A stretch of 64,000 bases of DNA from Bacillus amyloliquefaciens DSM 7 = ATCC 23350. GTDB lineage: Bacteria > Bacillota > Bacilli > Bacillales > Bacillaceae. The notes under the pieces were generated by a model, which was not told where the DNA came from, made no database searches, and saw only the letters and a program-made list of their open reading frames with translations. The stretch's first letter is position 1; the number at the start of each line of letters is the position of its first letter. The stretch spans positions 1,607,001-1,671,000 of the forward strand of contig NC_014551.1 of the NCBI RefSeq assembly GCF_000196735.1. The letters are read 5' to 3'. Both the position numbers and the translations under genes were made by a program. Shown here piece by piece: positions 6,735 through 23,397 of the stretch.

Positions 6735-9500
6735 ATGGATTACAAAGATACGCTGTTAATGCCGAAAACAGATTTTCCGATGCGCGGAAATCTTCCGAAC
6801 CGTGAGCCGGACATGCAAAAAGATTGGGAGGAGCAGGACATTTACCGTCTTGTTCAAGAACGGACGAAAGACCGCCCGAAATTCGTACTGCATGACGGAC
6901 CTCCTTATGCAAACGGAGACATCCACATGGGCCATGCCCTGAACAAAATCCTGAAAGATTTTATCGTCCGCTATAAATCAATGAGCGGCTATAACGCACC
7001 GTATGTGCCTGGCTGGGATACACACGGCCTGCCGATTGAAACGGCGCTGACGAAAAACAAAAAAGTAAACCGGAAAGAAATGTCCGTAGCCGATTTCCGC
7101 AAGCTTTGCGAAGAATATGCATGGCAGCAGATCGAAAGACAGCGCGAACAATTTAAGCGTCTCGGCGTCAGAGGCGATTGGGAAAACCCATATGTGACCC
7201 TTCAGCCTGAATTTGAAGCGCAGCAGATCCGCGTTTTCGGCGAAATGGCGAAAAGAGGCTATATTTATAAAGGCCTGAAGCCTGTCAACTGGTCGCCTTC
7301 CAGTGAATCTGCCTTAGCAGAAGCGGAAATTGAATATCAGGACAAACGTTCCGCGTCTATTTATGTTGCATTTAAGGTGAAAGACGGCAAAGGTGTTCTG
7401 GAAAACGGTGAAAGCTTTATTATCTGGACGACGACGCCGTGGACGATCCCTGCCAACCTCGGAATTTCCGTTCATCCTGACCTTGAATACAATGTCATCA
7501 AGGTTGGAGACAAGCGTTACGTAGTGGCGGCTGAATTAATCGAAAGCGTCGCGCAGGCATGCGGATTTGAAAATCCGGAAGTTGTCGCATCATATAAAGG
7601 CAGAGAATTAGAATACATCACTGCAGAACATCCACTGTACGGCAGAGATTCACTCGTCATGCTTGGTGACCACGTCACAACCGATGCCGGAACAGGCTGT
7701 GTTCATACTGCTCCGGGCCACGGGGAAGATGACTTTATCGTCGGCCAAAAGTACGGCTTAGAAGTACTGTGCCCTGTTGATGAAAAAGGTAACATGACTG
7801 ACGAAGCGCCGGGCTTTGAAGGAATGTTTTACGATAAAGCCAATAAACCGATCACGGAGAAGCTTGAAGAAAACGGCGCGCTCTTGAAGCTCGAGTTTAT
7901 TACACACTCCTATCCGCATGACTGGAGAACAAAAAAACCGACCATCTTCAGAGCGACAGCGCAATGGTTTGCATCAATTAAAGATTTCAGATCCGATCTG
8001 CTTGATGCCATCCAACAAACGAAGTGGGTGCCGGAGTGGGGCGAACAGCGCCTTTACAACATGGTGCGCGACCGCGGTGACTGGTGTATTTCAAGACAGC
8101 GCGTCTGGGGCGTTCCGATCCCGGTATTTTATGCTGAAAACGGTGAGCCGGTCATCACTGACGAAACGATTGAACACGTTTCTGAGCTGTTCAAAAAACA
8201 CGGCTCAAACGTCTGGTTTGAAAGAGAGGCAAAAGACCTCCTGCCGGAAGGGTTTACACATCCGGGAAGCCCGAACGGTATTTTCACGAAAGAACAAGAC
8301 ATTATGGATGTATGGTTTGATTCAGGATCTTCTCATCAGGCCGTTCTTGAAGAACGTGATGATCTCGTCCGCCCGGCTGATTTATACCTTGAAGGCTCTG
8401 ACCAATACCGCGGCTGGTTTAACTCATCTCTTTCAACCGCTGTTGCAGTCACTGGCCAAGCACCGTATAAAGGCGTATTAAGCCACGGATTTACACTTGA
8501 TGCAAACGGCCGTAAAATGAGTAAATCACTCGGCAATACGATTGACCCGACAAAAATCGCAAAACAGCTTGGAGCAGAAATTCTGCGTTTATGGGTATCT
8601 TCCGTAAACTATCAGGCCGACCACCCGGTTTCTGAAGACATTCTGAAGCAGGTCGCTGAAGTATACCGGAAAGTCCGCAACACGTTCCGCTTCCTTCACG
8701 GCAACCTGTTTGACTTCGATCCAAGTGTCAATGCCGTTGCTGTTAAAGATCTTCGCGAAGTGGATCAATATATGCTGATCAAGCTCAATAAGCTGATCGA
8801 TAAGGTGAAAAAAGCGTACGATGAATACGAATTTGCGGTTGTTTATCACAGCATTCACAATTTCTGCACGATCGAGCTCAGCTCTTTCTATCTTGATTTC
8901 GCAAAAGATGTTGTGTACATCGAGCATGCGGATCATCCGGACCGCCGCAGCATGCAGACCGTCTTTTATGAAACGCTGCTGGCGTTAGTGAAGCTGACGG
9001 CGCCGATTCTCCCGCATACAGCGGATGAAATGTGGTCTCACTTATCATTTGTTGAAGAAGCGAGCGTACAGCTGACAGATATGCCGGAAACCATCTCTGT
9101 TCCGGACAGTCAAGCGACAGAAGAAAAATTCGACCGCTTCATGGAGCTTCGCAACGACGTGCTGAAGGCTTTGGAAACAGCCCGTAACGAGAAAATTATC
9201 GGAAGATCATTGGAAGCGAGCCTGACTTTGTATCCGAACAAAGAAAACCGCGACCTTTTGTCATCCATTAAAGAAAATATCGCGCAGCTGTTTATCGTCT
9301 CAGAACTGACAGTAAAAGACGAAAGTGAAGCGCCGGAAACAGCGCAAAGCTTCACGACAGGAAAAATGACCGTAGAAAAAGCGGAAGGCCAGATGTGTGA
9401 GCGGTCCCGCGTGATTTCTAAAGATGTCGGAGCCAATCCGAAGTATCCGACATTATCACTGCGAAATGCGGAAATCGTTGAAAAATATTATCAAAAATAA
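6735..9500 (+). CDS. ileS: Isoleucyl-tRNA synthetase
   Basis: A 921-residue class I aminoacyl-tRNA synthetase that charges tRNA-Ile and edits valine through its inserted CP1 domain. HMGH (His64-His67, in [15 protein letters not shown]) and KMSKS (594-598) form the ATP site, and the editing-domain motif [11 protein letters not shown] is present. The ATG at 6735 has GGAGG seven bases upstream and gives the B. subtilis length; an ATG two codons earlier sits too close to that site. The C-terminal segment that usually forms a zinc finger (two CxxC pairs) is degenerate: only Cys888 remains, and positions 891, 908 and 911 are Ser, Ser and Asn. This is reported separately. Expression is controlled by the T-box. 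Confidence 0.97.
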   Translation: MDYKDTLLMPKTDFPMRGNLPNREPDMQKDWEEQDIYRLVQERTKDRPKFVLHDGPPYANGDIHMGHALNKILKDFIVRYKSMSGYNAPYVPGWDTHGLPIETALTKNKKVNRKEMSVADFRKLCEEYAWQQIERQREQFKRLGVRGDWENPYVTLQPEFEAQQIRVFGEMAKRGYIYKGLKPVNWSPSSESALAEAEIEYQDKRSASIYVAFKVKDGKGVLENGESFIIWTTTPWTIPANLGISVHPDLEYNVIKVGDKRYVVAAELIESVAQACGFENPEVVASYKGRELEYITAEHPLYGRDSLVMLGDHVTTDAGTGCVHTAPGHGEDDFIVGQKYGLEVLCPVDEKGNMTDEAPGFEGMFYDKANKPITEKLEENGALLKLEFITHSYPHDWRTKKPTIFRATAQWFASIKDFRSDLLDAIQQTKWVPEWGEQRLYNMVRDRGDWCISRQRVWGVPIPVFYAENGEPVITDETIEHVSELFKKHGSNVWFEREAKDLLPEGFTHPGSPNGIFTKEQDIMDVWFDSGSSHQAVLEERDDLVRPADLYLEGSDQYRGWFNSSLSTAVAVTGQAPYKGVLSHGFTLDANGRKMSKSLGNTIDPTKIAKQLGAEILRLWVSSVNYQADHPVSEDILKQVAEVYRKVRNTFRFLHGNLFDFDPSVNAVAVKDLREVDQYMLIKLNKLIDKVKKAYDEYEFAVVYHSIHNFCTIELSSFYLDFAKDVVYIEHADHPDRRSMQTVFYETLLALVKLTAPILPHTADEMWSHLSFVEEASVQLTDMPETISVPDSQATEEKFDRFMELRNDVLKALETARNEKIIGRSLEASLTLYPNKENRDLLSSIKENIAQLFIVSELTVKDESEAPETAQSFTTGKMTVEKAEGQMCERSRVISKDVGANPKYPTLSLRNAEIVEKYYQK

Positions 9501-9510
9501 TGAATGAGAA

Positions 9511-9537
9511 AGCGCCCGGTCAGCCGGGCGCTTTTTT
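9511..9537 (+). terminator. Terminator after ileS
   Basis: A GC-rich 9-bp perfect stem AGCGCCCGG / CCGGGCGCT with a 4-base loop runs into six T. This is a strong intrinsic terminator. Confidence 0.95.
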
Positions 9538-9651
9538 ACATGCCAGCAATGTCATCGATTAGAACGATAGGAAAAATCTTATGGGCTTCAAATGACGCAG
9601 CCGGGGCAACAATAAAGCTATAACATCAAGAGCAGGAGTTGTGATGAATGA

Positions 9652-10023
9652 ATGAATGATCAACTGACCGCAATCCACACGGAGCTTCTCATGATGAAAG
9701 AAGAACTTCAATCAAGATTATTCGAATATTCTTGCTTTCACATGTCAGCATCTGTTGAACCTTCAATGAACGACCAAGAAGCAACTCTGATCTATCATAT
9801 AAAAGAAGAACTTCAGGACGTTCTTCTTGCCCTGTCTAAGTTTGAAAACAATACGTACGGTTATTGTGAAAAAACAGGCGCCCCCATTCCGATTGACAAG
9901 CTTGCGGTTTTGCCGACGGCCAGAACCGCTGATGATTTTTATTATCCCGCTCAATTTGAAAAGAAAACCCTTCCATACTGGGTACCCGGAGATTATGCAT
10001 ATGATCAGGCGCTGTATGAGTGA
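9652..10023 (+). CDS. ylyA: DksA/TraR-like protein YlyA
   Basis: A 123-residue protein with an N-terminal coiled-coil-like half and a C-terminal remnant of the DksA/TraR zinc-ribbon, YGYCEKTGAPIPIDKLAVLPTART. B. subtilis YlyA binds RNA polymerase and stimulates a subset of sigmaG-dependent forespore genes. Only one cysteine (Cys72) of the usual zinc cluster is visible; the positions after PTAR lack cysteines, so zinc is probably not bound. The ATG at 9652 follows AGGAG at a rather long distance; an in-frame TGA sits directly upstream, excluding a longer form. It has its own unit between the ileS terminator and lspA. Confidence 0.88.
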   Translation: MNDQLTAIHTELLMMKEELQSRLFEYSCFHMSASVEPSMNDQEATLIYHIKEELQDVLLALSKFENNTYGYCEKTGAPIPIDKLAVLPTARTADDFYYPAQFEKKTLPYWVPGDYAYDQALYE

Positions 10024-10124
10024 CAGCGTCTGTCTGCATGCGCTTATGATCTGCCTTTACTCCGCCATCTTTTACTGATAAAATTCATAAAGGATAAAAG
10101 TAACTGTATACTGGAGGAACGTGT

Positions 10125-10586
10125 GTGCTTTATTATCTTATCGCTCTTTTTATTATTATTGCCGACCAATTGACCAAATGGCTTGTCGTCAGCCATATGG
10201 AATTGGGACAAAGCATACCTGTCATCGATCAGGTGCTTTATATCACTTCTCATCGCAACACGGGAGCGGCATGGGGGATTTTAGCCGGGCAAATGTGGTT
10301 TTTCTACGTCATTACCATCGCCGTGATTATCGGAATCGTTTATTACATACAGCGTTATGCAAAAGGGCAGATGTTACTCGGGATTTCTCTCGGCTTAATG
10401 CTGGGAGGTGCGGCCGGAAACTTTATTGACCGGGCGGCGCGCCAGGAAGTGGTGGATTTTATTCATGTCATCATCGTGAATTATCAATATCCGATTTTTA
10501 ATATCGCGGATTCATCACTGTGCGTCGGTGTGATACTTTTATTTATTCATATGCTGTTTGACAGCGGGAAAAAGAAGGAGCAATAA
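10125..10586 (+). CDS. lspA: Lipoprotein signal peptidase LspA
   Basis: A 153-residue membrane aspartic protease (signal peptidase II) that cleaves lipobox signal peptides after diacylglyceryl attachment. Four hydrophobic segments are visible. The catalytic aspartates are Asp102 in GNFIDRA and Asp129 in FNIADSSL, and the conserved RNTGAAWG loop precedes them. The start is GTG at 10125 with GGAGG seven bases upstream. The 3' end nearly abuts ylyB, as in other Bacillus and in the lspA-rluD pairing of many Gram-positives. Confidence 0.96.
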   Translation: MLYYLIALFIIIADQLTKWLVVSHMELGQSIPVIDQVLYITSHRNTGAAWGILAGQMWFFYVITIAVIIGIVYYIQRYAKGQMLLGISLGLMLGGAAGNFIDRAARQEVVDFIHVIIVNYQYPIFNIADSSLCVGVILLFIHMLFDSGKKKEQ

Positions 10587-10587
10587 C

Positions 10588-11502
10588 ATGAATCAATTTG
10601 AGATAACCGTTCAGCCTGAACAAAAAAGCGAACGGATTGATAAATTTTTGGCTTCAACAGGAGAAAACTGGTCACGCACTCAAGTGCAGCAATGGGTAAA
10701 AGAGGGATTGGTATCCGTTAACGGCAAATCCGTCAAAGCCAATTATAAAATGCAGCCCGGCGATCAGGTAAACGTCACCATTCCTGAACCGGAAGAACTG
10801 GACGTGCTTGCAGAGCCGATGGACTTGGACATTTACTATGAGGACCAGGATGTCTTGGTTGTGAACAAACCGCGGGGGATGGTCGTACACCCGGCGCCCG
10901 GCCATGTGACAGGGACGCTTGTAAACGGGCTGATGGCTCACTGCAATGACCTTTCCGGTATTAACGGCGTAATGCGCCCGGGAATCGTCCACCGGATTGA
11001 TAAGGATACTTCCGGCCTGTTAATGGTCGCCAAAAACGATATGGCGCATGAGTCACTCGTTAACCAGCTCGTCAATAAAACCGTGACCAGAAAGTACACA
11101 GCGGTTGTTCACGGAGTGATTTCACACGATGACGGAACGATTGACGCTCCGATCGGAAGGGATAAAAAAGACCGTCAAAGCATGACCGTAACAAGAGAAG
11201 GCAGCAAAAACGCCGTCACGCATTTCCACGTGCTTGAGCGTTTTCAAGATTTCACGCTCGTAGAGTGCCGTCTTGAGACTGGGAGAACGCATCAGATCCG
11301 CGTCCATATGAAATATATCGGATTTCCTTTGGCGGGCGATCCGAAGTACGGGCCGAGAAAAACGGTTGATTTCAACGGCCAGGCGCTGCATGCCGGAATA
11401 TTAGGCTTTGATCATCCGCGGACGGGCGAATACATGGAGTTTGAAGCGCCCCTTCCTGAAGATATGAAAAAACTCATTGAACTTTTGAGAAATAGTCATT
11501 GA
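10588..11502 (+). CDS. ylyB: RluD-family pseudouridine synthase YlyB
   Basis: A 304-residue protein with an N-terminal S4 RNA-binding domain (about residues 13-75, SRTQVQQWVKEGLVSVNG) and an RluA/RluD catalytic domain. The catalytic aspartate is Asp138 in HRIDKDTSG, and the RTHQIRVHM motif is present. By family it converts specific uridines of 23S rRNA to pseudouridine; the exact sites in Bacillus are not derivable here. AAGGAG precedes the ATG, one base after the lspA stop. Its stop codon lies within the -35 of the pyr promoter. Confidence 0.93.
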   Translation: MNQFEITVQPEQKSERIDKFLASTGENWSRTQVQQWVKEGLVSVNGKSVKANYKMQPGDQVNVTIPEPEELDVLAEPMDLDIYYEDQDVLVVNKPRGMVVHPAPGHVTGTLVNGLMAHCNDLSGINGVMRPGIVHRIDKDTSGLLMVAKNDMAHESLVNQLVNKTVTRKYTAVVHGVISHDDGTIDAPIGRDKKDRQSMTVTREGSKNAVTHFHVLERFQDFTLVECRLETGRTHQIRVHMKYIGFPLAGDPKYGPRKTVDFNGQALHAGILGFDHPRTGEYMEFEAPLPEDMKKLIELLRNSH

Positions 11503-11527
11503 CAGCGAGTTTCTTTTCTGAAATAAT
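11499..11527 (+). promoter_or_regulatory. Promoter of the pyr operon
   Basis: TTGACA at 11499-11504 (overlapping the ylyB stop) and AATAAT at 11522-11527 are separated by 17 bases. It is the only good promoter before the PyrR leader. Confidence 0.75.
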
Positions 11528-11544
11528 AAAAACAAGCTGAATAG

Positions 11545-12236
<692 letters not shown>

Positions 12237-12253
12237 TCACCCTTTTTAAATGC

Positions 12254-12357
12254 ATTCCAGAGAGTTTGCGAAGAGGATTTTAAAACACAAAGCCGGGCGG
12301 ATCGACGCGGCCGGGTTTTGTATGCCTCTTTGCAATAAAAGCAAAGAGGTTTTTTTA
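12254..12357 (+). promoter_or_regulatory. PyrR attenuator 2 (pyrR-pyrP gap)
   Basis: A PyrR-type loop with TCCAGAGAG at 12256-12264 is followed by a terminator with a perfect 9-bp stem CCTCTTTGC / GCAAAGAGG and eight T at 12350-12357. The loop deviates from sites 1 and 3 just after the core (GTTTG instead of GGCT). Confidence 0.9.
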
Positions 12358-12391
12358 TACCATTTGAAAGTCAACCGGGAGGAAACACGCC

Positions 12392-13702
12392 ATGAGTAAG
12401 AAAAAAGTAAACCTGGGAGTCAGGGACGTCCCCAATCCATTGTCTTGGCTGTCATTCAGCCTGCAGCATTTATTCGCCATGTTCGGCTCAACCATTCTCG
12501 TGCCGAAACTGGTCGGGATGAGCCCGGCAGTCGCGCTTGTCACAAGCGGAATCGGAACACTCGCTTACCTCTTGGTGACAAAAGGCCGGATTCCCGCTTA
12601 TCTCGGCTCATCATTCGCTTTTATCTCACCGATTATCTTGGTGAAAGCGACGGGGGGACCGGGGGCTGCCATGGTCGGCGCTTTCCTGGCGGGAATTGTG
12701 TACGGGCTGATCGCGCTCCTTATCAGGCAGCTTGGAACGGGGTGGCTGATGAAGCTGCTGCCGCCGGTGGTCGTAGGGCCGGTCATCATCGTCATCGGAC
12801 TCGGACTGGCAAGCACAGCCGTCAATATGGCAATGTATGCCGATCCGAATGCGAAAGAACTCGTCTACAGTCTGAGGCATTTCAGTGTAGCCGGTGTCAC
12901 CTTGGCAATCACCATTATCTGCGCCATCTTTTTACGGGGATTTTTAAGCCTGATCCCGGTATTGATCGGCATTATAGGCGGCTATCTGTTTGCGCTGACA
13001 CAGGGAATCGTCAATTTCCAGCCGGTCATTGATGCAAAATGGTTCGCCGTTCCTGAATTTATCATACCTTTCAAAGACTATACGCCGTCAGTGACATTGG
13101 GCATTGCGGCTGCGATGGTGCCGGTCGCTTTCGTGACGATGTCAGAGCATATCGGCCATCAAATGGTGCTGAGTAAAGTTGTCGGACAGGATTTCATTAA
13201 AAAGCCGGGGCTGCACCGCTCCATAATGGGGGACAGTGTTGCGACGATCATCGCTTCGTTAATCGGCGGCCCGCCGACGACAACGTACGGCGAAAACATC
13301 GGTGTACTGGCAATTACAAGGGTTTTCAGCGTCTTTGTCATCGGCGGCGCGGGTGTGATTGCGCTGTGCTTCGGATTTATCGGCAAAGTTTCAGCGCTGA
13401 TCAGCTCTGTTCCGTCCGCAGTTATGGGCGGCGTTTCCTTCCTGCTCTTCGGAATCATCGCCTCCAGCGGCTTGAGAATGCTGATTGACAACAACATTGA
13501 TTATGAAAACAAGAGAAATTTAATTATCACATCCGTCATCCTCGTGATCGGCGTCGGCGGTGCTTTCATTCAAGTATCAAAAGGCGGGTTTCAAATATCC
13601 GGCATGGCGCTTGCGGCAATCGTGGGAGTCATCCTGAACCTTATCCTGCCGCACACAAATGATGAAGACGCGGACGCAGCAGAACAACAAAATCATATGT
13701 AA
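12392..13702 (+). CDS. pyrP: Uracil permease PyrP
   Basis: A 436-residue polytopic membrane protein of the nucleobase/ascorbate (NCS2, UraA-type) family that imports uracil with protons. Repeated hydrophobic segments span the full length. Family motifs include QHLFAMFGSTILVP near the N terminus, the VTMSEHIGH substrate-site segment and GGPPTTTYGENIGVLA. GGGAGGAAA precedes the ATG. It lies second in the pyr operon and is flanked on both sides by PyrR attenuators, so uptake is repressed along with biosynthesis when pyrimidines are plentiful. Confidence 0.96.
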   Translation: MSKKKVNLGVRDVPNPLSWLSFSLQHLFAMFGSTILVPKLVGMSPAVALVTSGIGTLAYLLVTKGRIPAYLGSSFAFISPIILVKATGGPGAAMVGAFLAGIVYGLIALLIRQLGTGWLMKLLPPVVVGPVIIVIGLGLASTAVNMAMYADPNAKELVYSLRHFSVAGVTLAITIICAIFLRGFLSLIPVLIGIIGGYLFALTQGIVNFQPVIDAKWFAVPEFIIPFKDYTPSVTLGIAAAMVPVAFVTMSEHIGHQMVLSKVVGQDFIKKPGLHRSIMGDSVATIIASLIGGPPTTTYGENIGVLAITRVFSVFVIGGAGVIALCFGFIGKVSALISSVPSAVMGGVSFLLFGIIASSGLRMLIDNNIDYENKRNLIITSVILVIGVGGAFIQVSKGGFQISGMALAAIVGVILNLILPHTNDEDADAAEQQNHM

Positions 13703-13715
13703 ACCTTTTAAAGAA

Positions 13716-16026
<2,311 letters not shown>

Positions 16027-16030
<4 letters not shown>

Positions 16031-17121
16031 AAAGAAGACTAGTGCTGGAAAATGGAGCGGTATTTGAGGGGGAAGCATTCGGGAGCCTTGAGCATACCGC
16101 CGGTGAAGTCGTATTCAATACGGGAATGACCGGTTATCAGGAAATTTTATCAGACCCTTCCTACTGCGGGCAGATCGTGACGCTGACGTATCCTCTGATC
16201 GGCAACTACGGGATTAACAGAGATGACTTTGAATCCATTACTCCTTTTGTAAAAGGGCTGATCGTAAAAGAATTGTGCGAGCTGCCATCCAACTGGAGAT
16301 CGGCTTACACGCTTGATGAGTATTTGAAGATGAAAAATATCCCCGGCTTACAAGGGATTGACACGAGAAAGCTTACAAGAATGATCCGCACGGCAGGTGC
16401 ATTAAAAGGAACGTTTGCATCATGTGAGGAGAATGTCGAAGCGGTTCTTGCACTTCTGAAAGAAACGGAACTTCCGAGAAATCAAGTCGCTCAAGTATCA
16501 GCGAAAACGGCATATCCGAGTCCGGGCCGCGGAAAACGCATCGTACTCGTTGATTTCGGCATGAAGCATGGCATCTTAAGAGAATTAAACAAACGAAAAT
16601 GCGATGTCATCGTTGTGCCATACAATGTAACGGCGGAAGAAGTGCTTCAGCTGAAGCCGGACGGCATTATGCTTTCTAACGGACCCGGAGATCCGAAAGA
16701 TGTGCCGGAAGCGATTGAAATGATAAAAGGCATACTCGGGAAGGTGCCGTTATTCGGAATCTGCCTCGGCCACCAATTATTTGCACTGGCATCCGGAGCG
16801 GATACGGAAAAAATGAAATTCGGACACAGGGGCTCCAACCATCCGGTTAAAGAGCTTGCGACCGGGAAAGTCGCTTTAACCGCCCAAAACCACGGATATA
16901 CAGTCTCTTCTATAGACGAGACAGAGCTTGAAGTGACACATATTGCGATTAATGATCAAACGATCGAAGGTCTCAAGCATAAAACATTGCCGGCATTTAC
17001 GGTTCAGTACCACCCTGAAGCTTCACCGGGGCCGGAAGATGCCAATCATTTATTTGACAGATTCATCGACTTGATCGAAACAACTGAGAAAGAAGGGGAA
17101 GCGGCATGCCAAAACGCGTAG
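16027..17121 (+). CDS. pyrAA: Carbamoyl-phosphate synthase small (glutaminase) subunit
   Basis: A 364-residue subunit that hydrolyses glutamine and passes ammonia to the large subunit. The N-terminal CPSase small-chain domain (EGEAFG...[14 protein letters not shown]) is followed by a class I glutamine amidotransferase domain with the nucleophile Cys246 in GICLGHQ and the His/Glu of [10 protein letters not shown]. The ATG at 16027 overlaps the pyrC stop by four bases, and the 3' end overlaps pyrAB by 16 bases. This is the pyrimidine-specific enzyme of Bacillus, distinct from an arginine-specific copy elsewhere. Confidence 0.97.
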
Positions 17122-20100
17122 ACATTAAAAAGATATTAGTGATCGGATCAGGCCCGATTATTATCGGACAGGCGGCGGAATTTGATTATGCGGGCACACA
17201 AGCGTGTCTTGCTTTAAAAGAAGAAGGCTATGAAGTCATTCTCGTCAATTCAAATCCGGCAACGATTATGACGGATACGGAAATGGCCGATCGGGTATAT
17301 ATCGAACCGCTGACGCCGGAATTTCTCACGCGTATTATCAGAAAAGAACGGCCGGACGCCATCCTGCCGACTTTGGGAGGACAGACAGGGCTGAATCTTG
17401 CAGTCGAGCTGTCTGATCTCGGGGTTCTTGCAGAATGCGGGGTGGAAGTGCTCGGCACAAAGCTGTCAGCCATCCAGCAGGCGGAAGACCGCGACTTGTT
17501 CCGTACGCTGATGAATGAGCTGAATGAACCGGTGCCCGAAAGTGAGATTATCCGCACTTTGCAGGAAGCCGAGGAATTTGTCAGCCGGATCGGGTTTCCG
17601 GTTATCGTCCGCCCCGCTTACACATTAGGCGGAACGGGCGGCGGCATCTGCTCAAATGAAGCGGAATTGAAGGAGATCGTCGAAAACGGATTAAAACTAA
17701 GCCCCGTTCATCAATGCCTTTTGGAAAAAAGCATCGCCGGTTACAAAGAGATCGAATATGAAGTCATGAGAGACAGCAGAGATCATGCGATCGTCGTCTG
17801 CAACATGGAAAATATCGATCCGGTCGGCATCCATACGGGTGACAGCATCGTCGTTGCTCCGAGTCAGACGTTGAGCGACAGGGAATATCAGCTTTTGCGC
17901 AATGTTTCATTAAAGCTGATCCGCGCACTCGGCATAGAAGGCGGCTGTAATGTTCAGCTCGCGCTGGATCCCGACAGCTTCCAATACTACATTATCGAAG
18001 TGAATCCGCGGGTGAGCCGCTCATCTGCCCTCGCTTCAAAAGCAACGGGTTACCCGATCGCAAAACTTGCGGCGAAAATCGCAGTCGGGCTTTCTCTTGA
18101 TGAAATGATGAACCCCGTAACGGGAAAAACATATGCGGCTTTTGAGCCCGCGCTTGACTATGTCGTTTCTAAGATCCCGCGCTGGCCGTTTGATAAATTT
18201 GAATCGGCAAACCGCAGACTCGGAACACAAATGAAAGCGACCGGAGAGGTCATGGCCATCGGACGCACCCTTGAAGAATCACTGTTAAAGGCAGTCCGCT
18301 CACTGGAAGCCGATGTCTATCATCTCGAACTGAAGGATGCGGAAGAGATTTCTGACGGGCTTTTGGAAAAACGGATCAGAAAGGCCGGAGACGAACGGCT
18401 GTTTTACCTCGCTGAAGCTTTCAGAAGAGGCTACACGGTAGAGCAGCTTCATGAGTTTTCCGCAATTGACGTTTTCTTTTTGCACAAGCTCTATAAGCTG
18501 GTCGCCTTTGAAACAAAGCTGAAAGCGGAAAAAGGCAGCCTCGCCGTCCTTCAGACAGCGAAGGAACTCGGCTTTTCCGACAAATATATCAGCCGGGAAT
18601 GGAACATGCCGGAACAAGAGCTGTATCAAATGCGAAAAGAAGCAGCCATCAAGCCTGTATATAAAATGGTGGACACATGCGCGGCGGAATTCGAATCAGA
18701 AACTCCGTACTTCTACAGCACATATGAGGAAGAAAATGAGTCTGAGGTTACACCAAGAAAAAGTGTCGTCGTCCTAGGCTCAGGTCCGATCCGCATCGGA
18801 CAGGGCGTCGAATTTGACTATGCGACCGTTCATTCTGTCTGGGCGATCAAGCAGGCAGGCTATGAAGCGATTATTATCAACAACAACCCTGAGACGGTGT
18901 CCACTGATTTCAGCATATCAGACAAGCTGTATTTTGAACCGCTGACGGTTGAAGATGTCATGCACATCATCGATTTGGAACAGCCGGAAGGAGTTGTCGT
19001 CCAATTCGGCGGCCAGACGGCGATCAACCTTGCGGAAGAATTAAGCGCCCGCGGCGTCAAAATCCTCGGCACATCACTTGAGGATTTAGACCGTGCGGAA
19101 GACAGGGATAAGTTTGAGCAGGCGCTTGAGGCGCTGAATGTGCCGCAGCCGCTCGGAAAAACCGCTGTATCGGTGAGCGAAGCGGTCAAAATTGCCGCAT
19201 CCATCGGCTATCCGGTTCTTGTCCGCCCTTCATACGTGCTCGGCGGCCGGGCGATGGAAATCGTCTATCATGAAGAAGAGCTGCTTCACTATATGAAAAA
19301 CGCGGTCAAAATCAACCCGCAGCATCCGGTGTTAATCGACCGTTATCTGACGGGAAAAGAAATCGAAGTCGATGCCGTATCTGACGGCGAAACAGTCGTC
19401 ATCCCGGGAATTATGGAGCATATCGAGCGGGCCGGCGTCCATTCAGGAGATTCAATTGCCGTCTATCCGCCTCAGTCTTTAAGCGAAGACATTAAGAAAA
19501 AAATCGAACAATACACTGTAGCTTTGGCAAAAGGACTCAACATCATCGGCTTGCTGAACATCCAGTTCGTACTGTCGCAAGGTGAAGTGTACGTGCTCGA
19601 AGTAAATCCGCGGTCAAGCAGAACCGTGCCGTTCTTAAGCAAAATCACAAAGATTCCGATGGCGAATCTGGCGACAAAGGTCATTCTCGGCCAAAAGCTT
19701 GCTGATTTCGGCTACAAAGAAGGGCTGCAGCCTGAACAGCAGGGGGTATTCGTGAAAGCGCCTGTCTTCTCATTCGCGAAGCTGAGAAGAGTGGATATTA
19801 CATTAGGGCCTGAAATGAAATCGACGGGAGAGGTCATGGGCAAAGATTCAACCCTGGAAAAAGCGCTCTACAAAGCGCTGATTGCCTCTGGCATTCAAAT
19901 CCCGAATTACGGCTCAGTGCTATTGACCGTTGCCGATAAAGATAAAGAAGAAGGACTTATGATCGCGAAGCGGTTCCACGCAATCGGCTATAACATCTTG
20001 GCGACGGAAGGAACGGCGGCTTATTTGAAAGACGCCCGGATTCCGGCTCAGGTCGTCGGGAAAATCGGCGAAGAAGGAAAAAATCTCATCGACGTCATCA

Positions 20101-20317
20101 GAAACGGTGAAGCGCAATTTGTCATCAATACGCTGACAAAAGGCAAACAGCCGGCCAGAGACGGCTTCAGAATCCGCCGCGAATCCGTTGAGAACGGAGT
20201 CGCCTGCCTGACATCTTTAGATACGGCCGAAGCCATTTTGCGGGTATTGGAAAGCATGACTTTCTGTGCGGATCATATGCCTGCATCTGAAACCAATCAA
20301 AAGGCGGCTGTCACGAT

Positions 20318-20321
<4 letters not shown>
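17106..20321 (+). CDS. pyrAB: Carbamoyl-phosphate synthase large subunit
   Basis: A 1071-residue enzyme that makes carbamoyl phosphate from bicarbonate, ammonia and two ATP. The two homologous halves are visible: each starts with a GSGP-x-x-IGQ motif ([19 protein letters not shown] near residue 14 and [18 protein letters not shown] near residue 556) and contains an ATP-grasp domain with VNPR. The C-terminal MGS-like domain binds the allosteric effectors. Length equals the B. subtilis protein. The stop overlaps pyrK by four bases. Confidence 0.98.
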
Positions 20322-22707
<2,386 letters not shown>

Positions 22708-22711
<4 letters not shown>

Positions 22712-23340
22712 AACAAGCTATCGCAAAACATCTATTACACATTGAAGCTGTCTTTTTACGTCCGAATGAGCCATTTACTTGGGCGAGCGGCATTTTATCA
22801 CCGATCTATTGTGACAACCGTCTGACATTGTCGTATCCGGAAGTGAGAAATGACGTGGCGGACGGGCTCAGCAAACTGCTGAAAGAGCATTTCCCCGAAG
22901 CGGAGATGATCGCCGGAACTGCAACGGCAGGCATTCCGCACGCTGCGCTTCTCGCAGACCGTACTGGCGCGCCGATGTGCTACGTCAGAAGCAAGCCGAA
23001 AGCGCACGGCAAAGGAAATCAAATAGAAGGCGCCGTTAAAAAAGGGCAAAAAACAGTCGTGATTGAAGACTTGATTTCTACCGGAGGCAGCGTGCTCGAA
23101 GCTGCGGCGGCCCTTCAAAAAGAGGGTGCGGAAGTCCTCGGCGTCATCTCCATTTTTACATACGGACTGCCGAAAGCAAGAGAAGCCTTTAAAAAAGCGG
23201 GTCTGCCGTATTACTCATTAACGGATTATGACACGCTGATTGAAGTGGCGCTAGAAAACGGAACGATTCATTCAGATGACGTTGAGAAACTGAAATCATG
23301 GAAACAGAATCCCGAGTCAAAAGATTGGTTTAAAAAATAA
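22708..23340 (+). CDS. pyrE: Orotate phosphoribosyltransferase
   Basis: A 210-residue enzyme that joins orotate and PRPP to form OMP. The PRPP-binding motif [17 protein letters not shown] is at about residues 113-129, and the flexible-loop lysines [11 protein letters not shown] precede it. GGGAGGGTG upstream sets the ATG at 22708. It is the last gene of the pyr operon and is followed directly by a terminator. Confidence 0.97.
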
Positions 23341-23346
23341 TAATAA

Positions 23347-23374
23347 TAAAAACAGGCCTCAGGGCCTGTTTTTA
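23347..23374 (+). terminator. Terminator of the pyr operon
   Basis: AAACAGGCC / GGCCTGTTT with a 4-base TCAG loop is followed by a T-rich tail. It lies directly after the pyrE stop. Confidence 0.92.
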
Positions 23375-23397
23375 TTATTCCTATCAAAAAACTCGGG

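Noticed and set aside
7918..8481. 187-codon + strand frame inside ileS
   Set aside because: It is an alternative frame of a well-supported gene and has no ribosome binding site or domain.
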